DNA of 64,000 nt from Candidatus Ulvibacter alkanivorans (GTDB lineage Bacteria > Bacteroidota > Bacteroidia > Flavobacteriales > Flavobacteriaceae), in the NCBI RefSeq assembly GCF_003333325.1, contig NZ_QOLC01000025.1, positions 1 through 64,000 of the forward strand. Reading direction: 5' to 3'. Below the pieces are notes generated by a model, which searched no databases, was not told the origin of the DNA, and worked only from the letters and a program-made list of their open reading frames with translations. A program made the position numbers and the translations under genes. Of the stretch, positions 24,865 through 32,741 are shown one piece after another (positions within the stretch are counted from its first letter, which is position 1; each line of letters opens with the position of its first letter).

Positions 24865-25044
24865 TCATTCCTCCTCATTTATATCAATATCAAATTCAGA
24901 TAATAAGCTTTCTAATTTGCCTTTATAATATGCATCCATTCGCTCACGGTTGTACTTGATCCAGCGTTGCATGCCTGCTTTTTTTTCTTCATCACTCCAT
25001 TCGTTAGCATTGTTGCTTTCTTCGCTATTTTCTTCAGTGCTCAT
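24865..25044 (-). CDS. Small acidic protein (59 aa)
   Basis: ATG at 25044 to TGA at 24865, 59 residues: MSTEENSEESNNANEWSDEE, then a basic/aromatic middle (MQRWIKYNRERMDAYYKGK) and an acidic end (DIDINEEE). Composition and codon use look like a real gene. It is the first chromosomal gene right of the tRNA scar. The function is unknown. Confidence 0.5.
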   Translation of the reverse strand: MSTEENSEESNNANEWSDEEKKAGMQRWIKYNRERMDAYYKGKLESLLSEFDIDINEEE

Positions 25045-25389
25045 AATCGTTTTTCTTAAAAATTAAACATTCTCACTACAAGAAAGGCGACCTAAAGATA
25101 ATGAACTGTGACTAAATTTTATTCGATCAAAAAAATCTTTATTTCTTCAACTAATCCTTCCTCCTAGCAATGATAAAGTTAAGAGTTCAACTAAGGCGCT
25201 CGAATTCGTGTGTATTCCTAAGCGCTATCCCATTCTATTGAACTATGTGTCGTCGAATGTAAAATACTAAGAAGGAGCGTAAAAGTTTTAGTATATTGTA
25301 GCCTGTAAATCTATATCAATATTCGAAGGATTAGGAAAATGATTGATAGATAGATTCCGAAGAAAAGAATAACAAATAAAATTAAAACT
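25045..25389. other. Noncoding gap
   Basis: 345 AT-rich bases between two small genes. I see no gene, RNA or clear hairpin; it presumably carries promoters for both sides. Confidence 0.4.
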
Positions 25390-25473
25390 ATGGGAGTAGG
25401 TGGATTAGTAATTGGAACAATCGTATTATGTTTAGCTATCGCTGTCTTGATAGAATTTAAAGAGCGCACGTAA
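25390..25473 (+). CDS. Putative 27-residue membrane peptide
   Basis: ATG-initiated, preceded by an A-rich leader typical of Bacteroidota translation starts. MGVGGLVIGTIVLCLAIAVL is a single hydrophobic helix followed by IEFKERT. It could be a small membrane protein, but such a short frame may be chance. Confidence 0.35.
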   Translation: MGVGGLVIGTIVLCLAIAVLIEFKERT

Positions 25474-25503
25474 ACTTCGGTAACCTATACTTTAAAACGG
25501 GCG

Positions 25504-26022
25504 TTAAAGATCGTCGCTCAAGATCTTGTTGATCTCTTCGTCTACATCGCGTTTTAGAATAGAATCTATTTCGGGCTTCTTGCTAATGCGATACGAAATA
25601 TACATTAGGAAGAAAAGTATAGGAAGGATTATAGGTAGCGAATACCAAAAATCGAATTCGTCTATGTATTGCAATTCGTGATTTAAGACCCCGATAAATT
25701 GAAATAGGAACATAGTGAATGGGATGAGTATCGCATACTTCCACCAATTGTGAGAAGTTAAGAACCAAATCCCGGTTAGACACACAAAAATAGATTTGGT
25801 AAAGACTGCGTGCATAAACGACTGTACACTGTTAAAACCACTAGCGGTAATTGTTCCAAAAATAGTATCCCACTCTTTAGAGTCGGCAGGTGCGTACTTA
25901 TATACATAAAATAAAAAAGGTGTTGCTATCAATATAATTGATACCAACACCCCACTTATAAGTGCGCGTTTTCTATCCGTTTGGCGGTACTTCGTATTGG
26001 TCTTTATCGATTTGTTGCTCAT
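25504..26022 (-). CDS. Four-helix integral membrane protein of unknown function
   Basis: A 172-residue protein with a basic N-terminus, hydrophobic helices at about 22-44, 72-88, 92-112 and 127-145, and a charged C-terminal tail (KKPEIDSILKRDVDEEINK). No family is recognised. It overlaps the end of the preceding small lipoprotein gene by 50 bases, so both are probably expressed together. Confidence 0.6.
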   Translation of the reverse strand: MSNKSIKTNTKYRQTDRKRALISGVLVSIILIATPFLFYVYKYAPADSKEWDTIFGTITASGFNSVQSFMHAVFTKSIFVCLTGIWFLTSHNWWKYAILIPFTMFLFQFIGVLNHELQYIDEFDFWYSLPIILPILFFLMYISYRISKKPEIDSILKRDVDEEINKILSDDL

Positions 26023-26095
26023 CGCTTTCTAAAGATTCTGGGGTACAACTTGCACTGAAAGCAAGAACGGCTAAAATAAACATAAGTTTTTTCAT
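25973..26095 (-). CDS. Small lipoprotein (40 aa)
   Basis: ATG at 26095 to TAG at 25973. MKKLMFILAVLAFSASC is a good lipoprotein signal (Cys17), followed by a 23-residue acidic tail (TPESLESDEQQIDKDQYEV). It overlaps the start of the membrane protein gene in another frame. Its signal resembles those of the acidic lipoproteins at 26.9-29.4 kb, though it lacks their SCR[ED] motif. Confidence 0.55.
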   Translation of the reverse strand: MKKLMFILAVLAFSASCTPESLESDEQQIDKDQYEVPPNG

Positions 26096-26192
26096 AATAG
26101 TAGATTTAGAGATTAAATTCGATACGAATGTAACTACTAATTAGGAAATTTCTTACATTGATTCTCAACTATGTTTGTTGTAGCTTTGCAGG

Positions 26193-26627
26193 TTATCCCT
26201 TGATATTAAAGAAAATAAAACTCAATTTTTTTACTATAAAATTTCCAAGTAGGAAAAATCCTGCAAAAAATAAAGTCATGGTTAAAGCGAATGTATAGGG
26301 TCCAAAAAGTTGTATTAGAATATTATTTGGGTACACATAGGAGGTTTCTAATGCATAACCTAGAAACTCTAAAATTCCCATGGCAACCAAGCCATATGCG
26401 TATTGTGTAAACGGCGGGAACGGCCGAATTACTATAGAGATTGGTATCATGTAAAGTCCGTAGCATGTAATTACCTGCCACCAGTGCGTAAATTTGGCTA
26501 TTTCTGCGCTTCGACCTATTTCGTTTGCTATAAAACCAGAACCTATATAGATAATAACATACAAGAAGACTTCTTCTTTGGTGATCGATCTAAATGCGTC
26601 GAGAAATTGATGTTTGCTTTTTAGCAT
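26193..26627 (-). CDS. Four-helix membrane protein of unknown function
   Basis: A 144-residue protein with about four hydrophobic segments (VFLYVIIYIGSGFIA, VITCYGLYMIPISIVI, YGLVAMGILEFLGYAL, FALTMTLFFAGFFLLGNF). No catalytic motif is visible. It stands alone on the minus strand, separated from the flanking genes. Confidence 0.55.
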   Translation of the reverse strand: MLKSKHQFLDAFRSITKEEVFLYVIIYIGSGFIANEIGRSAEIAKFTHWWQVITCYGLYMIPISIVIRPFPPFTQYAYGLVAMGILEFLGYALETSYVYPNNILIQLFGPYTFALTMTLFFAGFFLLGNFIVKKLSFIFFNIKG

Positions 26628-26820
26628 TTGCGTCTAATTGTTGCAGTTATAGTATATTAGTCCGTCTAGTAAAAGTAATTAATACCCTCGTTAACCAGGT
26701 AGGCTCAAGACTGTGGTCCCAAGCGTGTAAGCGATCTCTTTATCTTTCCGAAGAAGAACACGTAATGATTCGCAGCTAGGAATTTACAATTATATTGATA
26801 GCGAATTCGTTTTAGTCCAT

Positions 26821-26851
26821 AAAAAAACCCTTTGTAGCTAAACAAAGGGTT
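26821..26851 (-). terminator. Intrinsic terminator of the first acidic lipoprotein gene
   Basis: Stem AACCCTTTG / CAAAGGGTT with an eight-base loop; on the minus strand it is followed by seven U residues. Confidence 0.75.
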
Positions 26852-26875
26852 CGTCTTTTGTATCAGAATCTGGAA

Positions 26876-27106
26876 TTAGTTCTCGTCGGTTCCTTCCATT
26901 TCCGCTTCTACTTCGTCGGCAGCATTTTCCATGGCATCACCGGTTTCTTCTGCGGCTTCTTCCATTTCATCTCCTGCTTCTTCCATAGTTCTTTCGATGT
27001 CTTCTGATGTGTCATCAACTTCAACTTCTGTTTTTTCGTTTGTTTCTCTACAAGAAACAGAAACGACTAACGCTAAAGCTGCTAATGATAAAAATAATTT
27101 TCTCAT
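26876..27106 (-). CDS. Small acidic lipoprotein, array copy 1
   Basis: A 76-residue protein with signal MRKLFLSLAALALVVSVSC; Cys19 is followed by RET. The mature part is almost entirely Glu, Asp, Ala and Met (EEAGDEMEEAAEETGDAMEN), an acidic amphipathic helix. It is closest to copy 2 (AGDxxEEAxxETGxAMENA in both). The repeated AGxxxEEA pattern recalls entericidin-type small lipoproteins, but this is only a resemblance. Confidence 0.7.
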   Translation of the reverse strand: MRKLFLSLAALALVVSVSCRETNEKTEVEVDDTSEDIERTMEEAGDEMEEAAEETGDAMENAADEVEAEMEGTDEN

Positions 27107-27171
27107 GCTTGTATGATTAGTGATTAATAGTTGTTAAAAGTACTTATTTTTTTTGAACTACAAAGCGAAGA

Positions 27172-27423
27172 CTAATACTCTTCTGATGTAGTCTCGTCTG
27201 TTTCGTCAATTTCTTCTTGAATTTCTTCACCGGCATTTTCCATTGCTTCTCCTGTTTCATCGACGGCTTCTTCTATGGCGTCACCTGCTTTTTCAAGGTT
27301 TCTCTCGGTGTCTTCTGCGGCAGCTTCTATCGCTTCTTCTGCTTTTTCTCCGGTTGTTTCTCTACAAGAGTAAGTAGCGATCATAAAAGCGCCCATTACT
27401 ACTATGGCTAAAAATTTCTTCAT
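27172..27423 (-). CDS. Small acidic lipoprotein, array copy 2
   Basis: An 83-residue protein with signal MKKFLAIVVMGAFMIATYSC followed by RETTGEK, then an acidic helix with TERNLEKAGDAIEEAVDET and GEAMENAGEEIQEE. It is 65 bases upstream of copy 1 on the same strand and clearly paralogous to it. The Cys+1 to +3 residues RET are shared by copies 1, 2 and 5. Confidence 0.7.
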   Translation of the reverse strand: MKKFLAIVVMGAFMIATYSCRETTGEKAEEAIEAAAEDTERNLEKAGDAIEEAVDETGEAMENAGEEIQEEIDETDETTSEEY

Positions 27424-27752
27424 GTGTTGGTTTTTTTAGTTATCGTAGAATAAAATTACTTAATTTTTTGATTATTTATGCTTTTCGCTCAAATATTTCC
27501 AATAGCACTTCGGAATAACTCCTAGAACGTGTAGTGTGATTTTAGATATATGAAAGTGTATTGCTTATAAAAATAATACCTCTTTAGTCGCATTTAGGAT
27601 CCTAAAATTTGTACCGGTATCAACATTAAATAGCATCCAATGTATTTGCTTTAATTTAAAGGATCGAAGTATCATACTACCAGAAAGCAAGTGTTGGAAT
27701 TTTACCAAAAATATGGAAAAGGCCCACAATATTGGAATAATTCCTCTAATAA
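27424..27752. other. Intergenic region between the lipoprotein array and the regulator
   Basis: About 330 AT-rich bases. Divergent promoters for copy 2 and the XRE-S24 regulator are expected; the regulator promoter and operator are listed separately. Near the right end are the inverted repeats ACAATATT / AATATTGT and GGAATAATTCC. No coding sequence is supported. Confidence 0.5.
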
Positions 27753-27783
27753 TTTGGATTAAATCCAAAATATTGTACATTTG
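27753..27783 (+). promoter_or_regulatory. Promoter with overlapping palindromic operator of the XRE-S24 regulator
   Basis: TTTG (27753-27756), 19 bases, then TACATTTG (27776-27783) match the Bacteroidota TTTG-N19-TAnnTTTG promoter exactly. A perfect palindrome, TTTGGAT-TAA-ATCCAAA (27753-27769), covers the -33 element, so repressor binding would block the promoter. The -7 element ends three bases before the ATG, implying a leaderless or nearly leaderless mRNA. Confidence 0.7.
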
Positions 27784-27786
27784 AGT

Positions 27787-28557
27787 ATGGAATCATCGCT
27801 ATCTATACAAGCCCGACGCTTTAAAAAAGTACGGGAAGAACTAAATTATACGCAACAAGCGTTTGCCGAACTATTAGAGATTGGCTCAAGTACGGCTGAT
27901 ATTGAAAGAGGAAAAACGAGAATAACCGGAAAAGTTGTAACCGAGCTGTTAGAGCGTTTTCAAATCAATCCGTTGTGGTTATTTGGTAAGAGTTTTACAC
28001 AATATATAGATGTCTCAGGCGGTAATGTAAGTCCTAAGGCCATAACAGTCGACAAGAACGATGAGGAAACCATCCTGTTGGTGAATCAAAAAGCGGCCGC
28101 AGGATATCCTCATAACATTCAAGATACCGAGTGGTATGATTCTCTGCCGGGCTTTACTATTCCGTTGCCACAATATCGTAACGCTACCTACCGCGGTTTT
28201 CAAGTAGAGGGAGATAGTATGCTTCCTAACATTCGTCCTAACGAATGGGTACTGGGTCGAGCGGTCTCAAGTATCGCAGAGGCCGATAACAGTAGGATCT
28301 ACATAGTGGTGCTACAAGATTCGGTCTTGGTTAAAAAGCTTCAGAAGATACATGGAAATGCTCAAAAAGTACGACTTATCTCCTTGAATAAGGAATACCT
28401 GCCAATAGATGTGGATATATCCTCTATTCAAGAACTATGGTTGGTAAACAGTAAGCTAAGTTTTGGAGTGGATGAGCCTGACGATAGTAGCTTACTGCGT
28501 GAACTTCAACAGTCGATGCAAGAACTTAAAGGGCAAATAAACAATTTGCAAGCATAA
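27787..28557 (+). CDS. LexA/cI-like regulator: XRE HTH plus S24 peptidase domain
   Basis: About 256 residues from MESSLSIQARRF. The N-terminal HTH is LNYTQQAFAELLEIGSSTADIERGK in two parts. The C-terminal half has the S24 signature FQVEGDSMLPNIRPNEWVLG with the nucleophile Ser in GDSM, and a Lys in VLVKKLQKI that fits the general base. It ends with a short coiled coil (LLRELQQSMQELKGQI). Such proteins self-cleave or sense ligands. It sits inside the acidic lipoprotein array on the opposite strand and may control it. Autoregulation is suggested by the operator on its own promoter. Confidence 0.85.
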   Translation: MESSLSIQARRFKKVREELNYTQQAFAELLEIGSSTADIERGKTRITGKVVTELLERFQINPLWLFGKSFTQYIDVSGGNVSPKAITVDKNDEETILLVNQKAAAGYPHNIQDTEWYDSLPGFTIPLPQYRNATYRGFQVEGDSMLPNIRPNEWVLGRAVSSIAEADNSRIYIVVLQDSVLVKKLQKIHGNAQKVRLISLNKEYLPIDVDISSIQELWLVNSKLSFGVDEPDDSSLLRELQQSMQELKGQINNLQA

Positions 28558-28560
28558 AAA

Positions 28561-28590
28561 AACGGCTCCAATTAGAGCCGTTTTTTTTTA
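28561..28590. terminator. Bidirectional terminator between regulator and lipoprotein copy 3
   Basis: Stem AACGGCTC / GAGCCGTT with a six-base loop, an A-run on the left and a T-run on the right. It serves the converging genes ending at 28557 and 28604. Confidence 0.85.
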
Positions 28591-28603
28591 AATCTGCGAA
28601 GCG

Positions 28604-28861
28604 TTATGAAGCATCGTCATTTTCAGTTTTAATTTTCATTTTAGATTCTCCGTCTTCGGTTTTGATCTTAACCTCTTTATTTTCGGTTTCCATTTTTATC
28701 TTGGTCTCATCACCGTCTTCTTTAACCTTGATATCGGCACCATCTTCTCTCATTTCTTCGATGACAGCTTCTTCTTCTGTCATTTCTTTATTCTCTCTAC
28801 AAGAAGTAAAAGAAACGCTTAAGAACAGCGCAGATAATGTAATAAGGGCAATTTTCTTCAT
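28604..28861 (-). CDS. Small charged lipoprotein, array copy 3
   Basis: An 85-residue protein with signal MKKIALITLSALFLSVSFTSC followed by RENKEM. The mature part is Glu/Lys-rich with short beta-like repeats (VKEDGDETKIKMETEN, VKIKTEDGESKMKIKTEN) rather than the pure acidic helix of copies 1 and 2. The shared SCRE motif, size and location still group it with the array. Confidence 0.65.
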   Translation of the reverse strand: MKKIALITLSALFLSVSFTSCRENKEMTEEEAVIEEMREDGADIKVKEDGDETKIKMETENKEVKIKTEDGESKMKIKTENDDAS

Positions 28862-28957
28862 AATTTTAGTTTAAGTATTAATTGAGGTATTACCTTTTAG
28901 CGTCGTCTTTACCGCTTATAGGGATAATGTCCTCTCTTTACGAACTGGTTCCGAATT

Positions 28958-29140
28958 TTAATTGGCGTCAGTTGCCTCATCATCGACAACTTCTTCTATC
29001 TCATCTTCGGCATCATCCAGAGCATCTTCCAAGTCATCTGCTACATCCTCAACATCGTCTGCCTTTGTCGTGTCTCTACAAGATACTAAGGAAGTGCTAA
29101 ATGCTAGAATTAAAGCCAGACTTACAAGTATTTTTTTCAT
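28958..29140 (-). CDS. Small acidic lipoprotein, array copy 4
   Basis: A 60-residue protein with signal MKKILVSLALILAFSTSLVSC followed by RDTTKA, then an Asp-dominated acidic helix (DVADDLEDALDDAEDEIEE). It is the shortest member; Asp replaces much of the Glu. It lies 26 bases after copy 5 stops, on the same strand. Confidence 0.65.
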   Translation of the reverse strand: MKKILVSLALILAFSTSLVSCRDTTKADDVEDVADDLEDALDDAEDEIEEVVDDEATDAN

Positions 29141-29166
29141 AACGATAGTGTTAAAATTCGTGTATA

Positions 29167-29391
29167 CTAGTCGTCGTTACCAATTTTGTCGATCTCCTCG
29201 TTGATCTCTTCATTAACTTCTTTGTCAACTTCTTTGGCCGTACGTTCTAAAATACCTTCACGTTCCTCCTCGGTTTCAACCTCTACTTCACGAATAACTT
29301 CTTTGGTTTCAGTTTTCGTTTCGGTTTCCCTACATGAAGTGGTTGCAAATGTGGCTAGAACAAGCGCTGCTACAATCCATACTTTTTTCAT
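29167..29391 (-). CDS. Small charged lipoprotein, array copy 5
   Basis: A 74-residue protein with signal MKKVWIVAALVLATFATTSC followed by RETETKT. The mature part is Glu/Lys/Thr-rich (EVIREVEVETEEEREGILER, then EVDKEVNEEINEEIDKIG). It is the promoter-proximal member of the copy 5-4 pair. Confidence 0.65.
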   Translation of the reverse strand: MKKVWIVAALVLATFATTSCRETETKTETKEVIREVEVETEEEREGILERTAKEVDKEVNEEINEEIDKIGNDD

Positions 29392-29514
29392 AATACTATT
29401 AGTTTAGGTTTAATTATAGAATCAAAATTACTGATTTTAACATTCGACATATTGTAAAGTTTTATTAAATTTTCTGAAAGATACGAACCTATCAATTAGC
29501 TTTATATCAAAAAC

Positions 29515-30168
29515 ATGAGCTTTAAAAAACTCTACGAATTCTTAGAGGTACTTCAGAAGAACAATTCAAAGGAATGGATGGACAGCAATAGAAACTACTA
29601 TCATGAGGTTAAGGGTTTTTATGTCGATTGGCTTACTACTATGAATGATAAACTCGCCACTATCGATCCTCATTATTTCGACACTCCGGGTAAAAAAGCG
29701 ATCAATCGTATCAATAATAACTTAATGTTCCATCCCAATAGACCCATTTATAAAGATCATTTTGGCGCGGGTTTAGATCAAAAAAGCAAACAAGGTGATT
29801 TTTATATCGAGTTAGGGAATCATTCTTCTTTTATTGGTGGCGGTTATTGGCATCCGTCCTCCAAAGCCTTACGGAGTATACGTGAGGCGATCGACTATAA
29901 TGGAGAGGTGCTAAGGGATATTATAGAAAAAAGAAGTTTTAAAGACAGATTCGGTGGCTTGACACAAGACAACTCACTAAAGACCGCACCGAAAGGGTTC
30001 TCTAAAGAACATAAGCATATAGAGCTACTTAAAAGACGTTCGTTTGCGGTTACGACCCCAATCACCAGAGAAGAGGTATTTGCGCCCGATTTTGATGACC
30101 TTGTGATCCAGATCTATAAAGACATGCTTCCGTTTAGAAGGTACTTAAATAAGGCCGTCACTGTGTAA
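29515..30168 (+). CDS. DUF2461 (TIGR02453) family protein
   Basis: A 217-residue protein starting MSFKKLYEFLEVLQKNNSKEWMDSNR, with NRINNNLMFHPNRPIYKDHFGAG and the aromatic GGGYWHPSSKALRSIREAI core of the DUF2461 family. It is full length and cytosolic by appearance. The biochemical role is unknown. Its 3' end overlaps the convergent kdtA by 24 bases. Confidence 0.85.
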   Translation: MSFKKLYEFLEVLQKNNSKEWMDSNRNYYHEVKGFYVDWLTTMNDKLATIDPHYFDTPGKKAINRINNNLMFHPNRPIYKDHFGAGLDQKSKQGDFYIELGNHSSFIGGGYWHPSSKALRSIREAIDYNGEVLRDIIEKRSFKDRFGGLTQDNSLKTAPKGFSKEHKHIELLKRRSFAVTTPITREEVFAPDFDDLVIQIYKDMLPFRRYLNKAVTV

Positions 30169-31398
30169 CTTTGCGATATAGTCCATAATTTTTTGAGTTG
30201 CTCCGGTGTTTTGATCTACGAAATGCGCGGCGATCATTCCTGTTTTGTTCCTAAAGCTGTCGTTTTCCATTAACTTATTCAATATTTCGCTGCATTCTTC
30301 CGAAGATTGAACAGAAAAAAGCCCCGCTAACGATCGCAATCTTTCTGCTTCCGGAAATTCGTCATAGTTCTTGCCAATCACGATCGGCACACCGAAAGTT
30401 GCCGCTTCCAATATATTATGCAATCCTGTACTACCCATTGCGCCTCCAATGTAAGCGACATTGGCGTAGCTATAGATCTTGGTGAGTAACCCTATGGTGT
30501 CTACAATGAGCACGCTTGCCTGAGATAGATCATCATCGGTATGTTGTGAATATCGAACTGAAGTTTGTTTTAATTTTTTTCTGAAATTTTCAATCTTTTC
30601 ATCTTCGATCTTGTGGGGTGCGACCACAACACGAAGTGTGTCTGGCATCGAATTCAAGTAGGGAAGGAGTACGGCTATATCTTCCGCCCAAGTGCTTCCG
30701 CAGACAAGACATAAATGGTCTTGCTTAAATTGCTCCATAAACCCTAAACTGTTGTCTTGCGCGATTTGATGCGAAACCCTATCAAATCTTGTGTCGCCAC
30801 TTACCGATACATTAAGCAGATTGTGTTTTTTTAGTAATGCTTCGGAAGCTTTATCCTGTACAAAAATATGATGGAAGCTTTGCAGCGCTTTCCGCATAAA
30901 ACCACCATAGGATTTAAAGAACAGTTGTTCTTTTCTGAAAAGTCCCGATACCAGCAAGATAGGAATGTTCTCTTTCTGAAGCTCCAATAAATAATTGGGC
31001 CAAAATTCATATTTAATAAATAATACCAACGCTGGGTTAATCGCTTTTATAAAGCGTTTAGCGTTCGAGATAGTATCCATAGGTAAATATACCACCACAT
31101 CTGCCAATGGTGTGTTCTTTTTGTTCTCGTAACCGGAAGGAGAGAAAAATGATACTACGATTTGATGATCGGGAAATTTCTTTTTAACAGCTTTAATAAT
31201 AGGCACGCCTTGTTCAAACTCGCCTAAAGAGGCGCAGTGAAACCAAATGGACTTTCGAGTTGGGTCTAATGTGCTCTCTAAGGTGTCGAACACCTGAGTT
31301 CTGCCCTTTATAAACAATTTCATTTTGTTGCTAAAGAACTGAGCAACCCATAAATGAGCTGTAGTGATGTAGATAAGAAGCGTATACAATGATCGCAT
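30145..31398 (-). CDS. waaA: 3-deoxy-D-manno-octulosonic acid (Kdo) transferase
   Basis: A 417-residue enzyme that adds Kdo to lipid A precursor on the inner face of the cytoplasmic membrane. The N-terminal membrane anchor (LYTLLIYITTAHLWVAQFF) is present. HCASLGEFEQG carries the catalytic Glu, and KYEFWPN, VSGDTRFDRV and GGAMGSTGLHNILEAA are conserved GT30 motifs. It is usual length and stands alone on the minus strand. Confidence 0.93.
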   Translation of the reverse strand: MRSLYTLLIYITTAHLWVAQFFSNKMKLFIKGRTQVFDTLESTLDPTRKSIWFHCASLGEFEQGVPIIKAVKKKFPDHQIVVSFFSPSGYENKKNTPLADVVVYLPMDTISNAKRFIKAINPALVLFIKYEFWPNYLLELQKENIPILLVSGLFRKEQLFFKSYGGFMRKALQSFHHIFVQDKASEALLKKHNLLNVSVSGDTRFDRVSHQIAQDNSLGFMEQFKQDHLCLVCGSTWAEDIAVLLPYLNSMPDTLRVVVAPHKIEDEKIENFRKKLKQTSVRYSQHTDDDLSQASVLIVDTIGLLTKIYSYANVAYIGGAMGSTGLHNILEAATFGVPIVIGKNYDEFPEAERLRSLAGLFSVQSSEECSEILNKLMENDSFRNKTGMIAAHFVDQNTGATQKIMDYIAKLHSDGLI

Positions 31399-31559
31399 GA
31401 CAATGCTAAAATACCAAATTTGAGGGAGCTCGTTCGAAAATTGAATGTCTTTTTATTGGAAAAGAGGTAACATCAAAATAATACATATCTTCAAGGGGCA
31501 ATTCATAAAAAACTAGCTACATTTTTGTAGTTTTACGAGATAATCGTTCAAGACAACTT

Positions 31560-32717
31560 ATGCGAAAAATACAAATGGTCGACCTTAAAGGTCAATATGA
31601 ACATATAAAAGAGCAAGTAAACCAATCTGTCCTAGATGCAATCGAGTCTACGGCCTATATAAATGGTCCTGAGGTGCATCAATTTCAGAAAGAACTGGAA
31701 GATTACTTAGGCGTAAAACATGTAATTCCATGTGCCAATGGCACCGATGCATTACAGATCGCCATGATGGGCTTGGGCCTCGCGCCCGGAGATGAGGTGA
31801 TCACTGCCGATTTCACCTTTGCAGCAACTGTAGAAGTTATTGCCTTATTAGGACTAACACCGGTCTTGGTAGATGTAGACCCTGTTACTTTTAATATCGA
31901 TGTGGAAGCAATAAGAAAAGCAATCACACCACGAACCAAAGCGATAGTGCCTATACATCTCTTCGGATTGGCAGCGGAAATGGATGCAATTATGGACATT
32001 GCCAAAGAACATGATCTATTTGTTATAGAAGATAATGCCCAAGGCATAGGAGGAACCTATACCACAAGGGATATGGCAAAATTAAAAACAGGAACTATTG
32101 GTCACGTAGCGTCTACCTCATTCTTCCCTTCGAAGAATTTAGGCTGCTATGGTGATGGAGGAGCTATTTTCACCAATGATGACGATTTGGCGCATACCAT
32201 TCGAGGTATTGTTAATCACGGTATGTACGAACGTTACCATCATGATGTGGTTGGAGTGAACTCTAGGTTAGATTCGATTCAAGCTACTATTTTGCGTGCT
32301 AAACTACCTAATTTGGATAATTATAATGCCAAACGTAGAGATGCGGCACGAAAATATAGTAAGGCGTTCCAGGGAATCGATTCCATCGTAACCCCTACCG
32401 GATTTTGTGATGCCGGTGCGACTATTTGCGATGTATGCGATTGTCATGTGTTTCACCAATATACATTGCGCGTACTCGATACCGATCGCGATGCATTGGT
32501 AAAGCACCTAAATGAAAATGATATTCCATGTGGGGTTTATTATCCTATCCCTTTGCATTTGCAAAAAGCGTACAGCGATGCACGCTATAATGAAGCAGAT
32601 TTTACCGTGACAAATCAGTTAGTGAAAGAAGTTATTTCACTTCCAATGCACACCGAACTTGATGATGAACAAATAAACTATATTACAAAGACTGTCATCG
32701 AATTCGTAACTCGTTAA
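31560..32717 (+). CDS. DegT/DnrJ/EryC1/StrS-family sugar aminotransferase
   Basis: A 385-residue PLP enzyme that aminates a nucleotide-linked keto sugar. CANGTDALQIAMMGL and VIEDNAQGIGG are PLP-pocket motifs; the Schiff-base Lys lies in SFFPSKNLGCYGDGG. The short insertion CDAGATICDVCDCH (four Cys) in the C-terminal part is unusual-looking and might bind a metal. It is followed after 24 bases by galE, which suggests a role in surface-polysaccharide sugar supply. Confidence 0.9.
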   Translation: MRKIQMVDLKGQYEHIKEQVNQSVLDAIESTAYINGPEVHQFQKELEDYLGVKHVIPCANGTDALQIAMMGLGLAPGDEVITADFTFAATVEVIALLGLTPVLVDVDPVTFNIDVEAIRKAITPRTKAIVPIHLFGLAAEMDAIMDIAKEHDLFVIEDNAQGIGGTYTTRDMAKLKTGTIGHVASTSFFPSKNLGCYGDGGAIFTNDDDLAHTIRGIVNHGMYERYHHDVVGVNSRLDSIQATILRAKLPNLDNYNAKRRDAARKYSKAFQGIDSIVTPTGFCDAGATICDVCDCHVFHQYTLRVLDTDRDALVKHLNENDIPCGVYYPIPLHLQKAYSDARYNEADFTVTNQLVKEVISLPMHTELDDEQINYITKTVIEFVTR

Positions 32718-32741
32718 TCTAGATCGATAAACCCTAATTGT

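Noticed and set aside
26594..26779. A 61-residue plus-strand ORF
   Set aside because: Its first part overlaps a better supported minus-strand membrane protein gene, its composition is poor in typical coding features and no start context or domain is seen.
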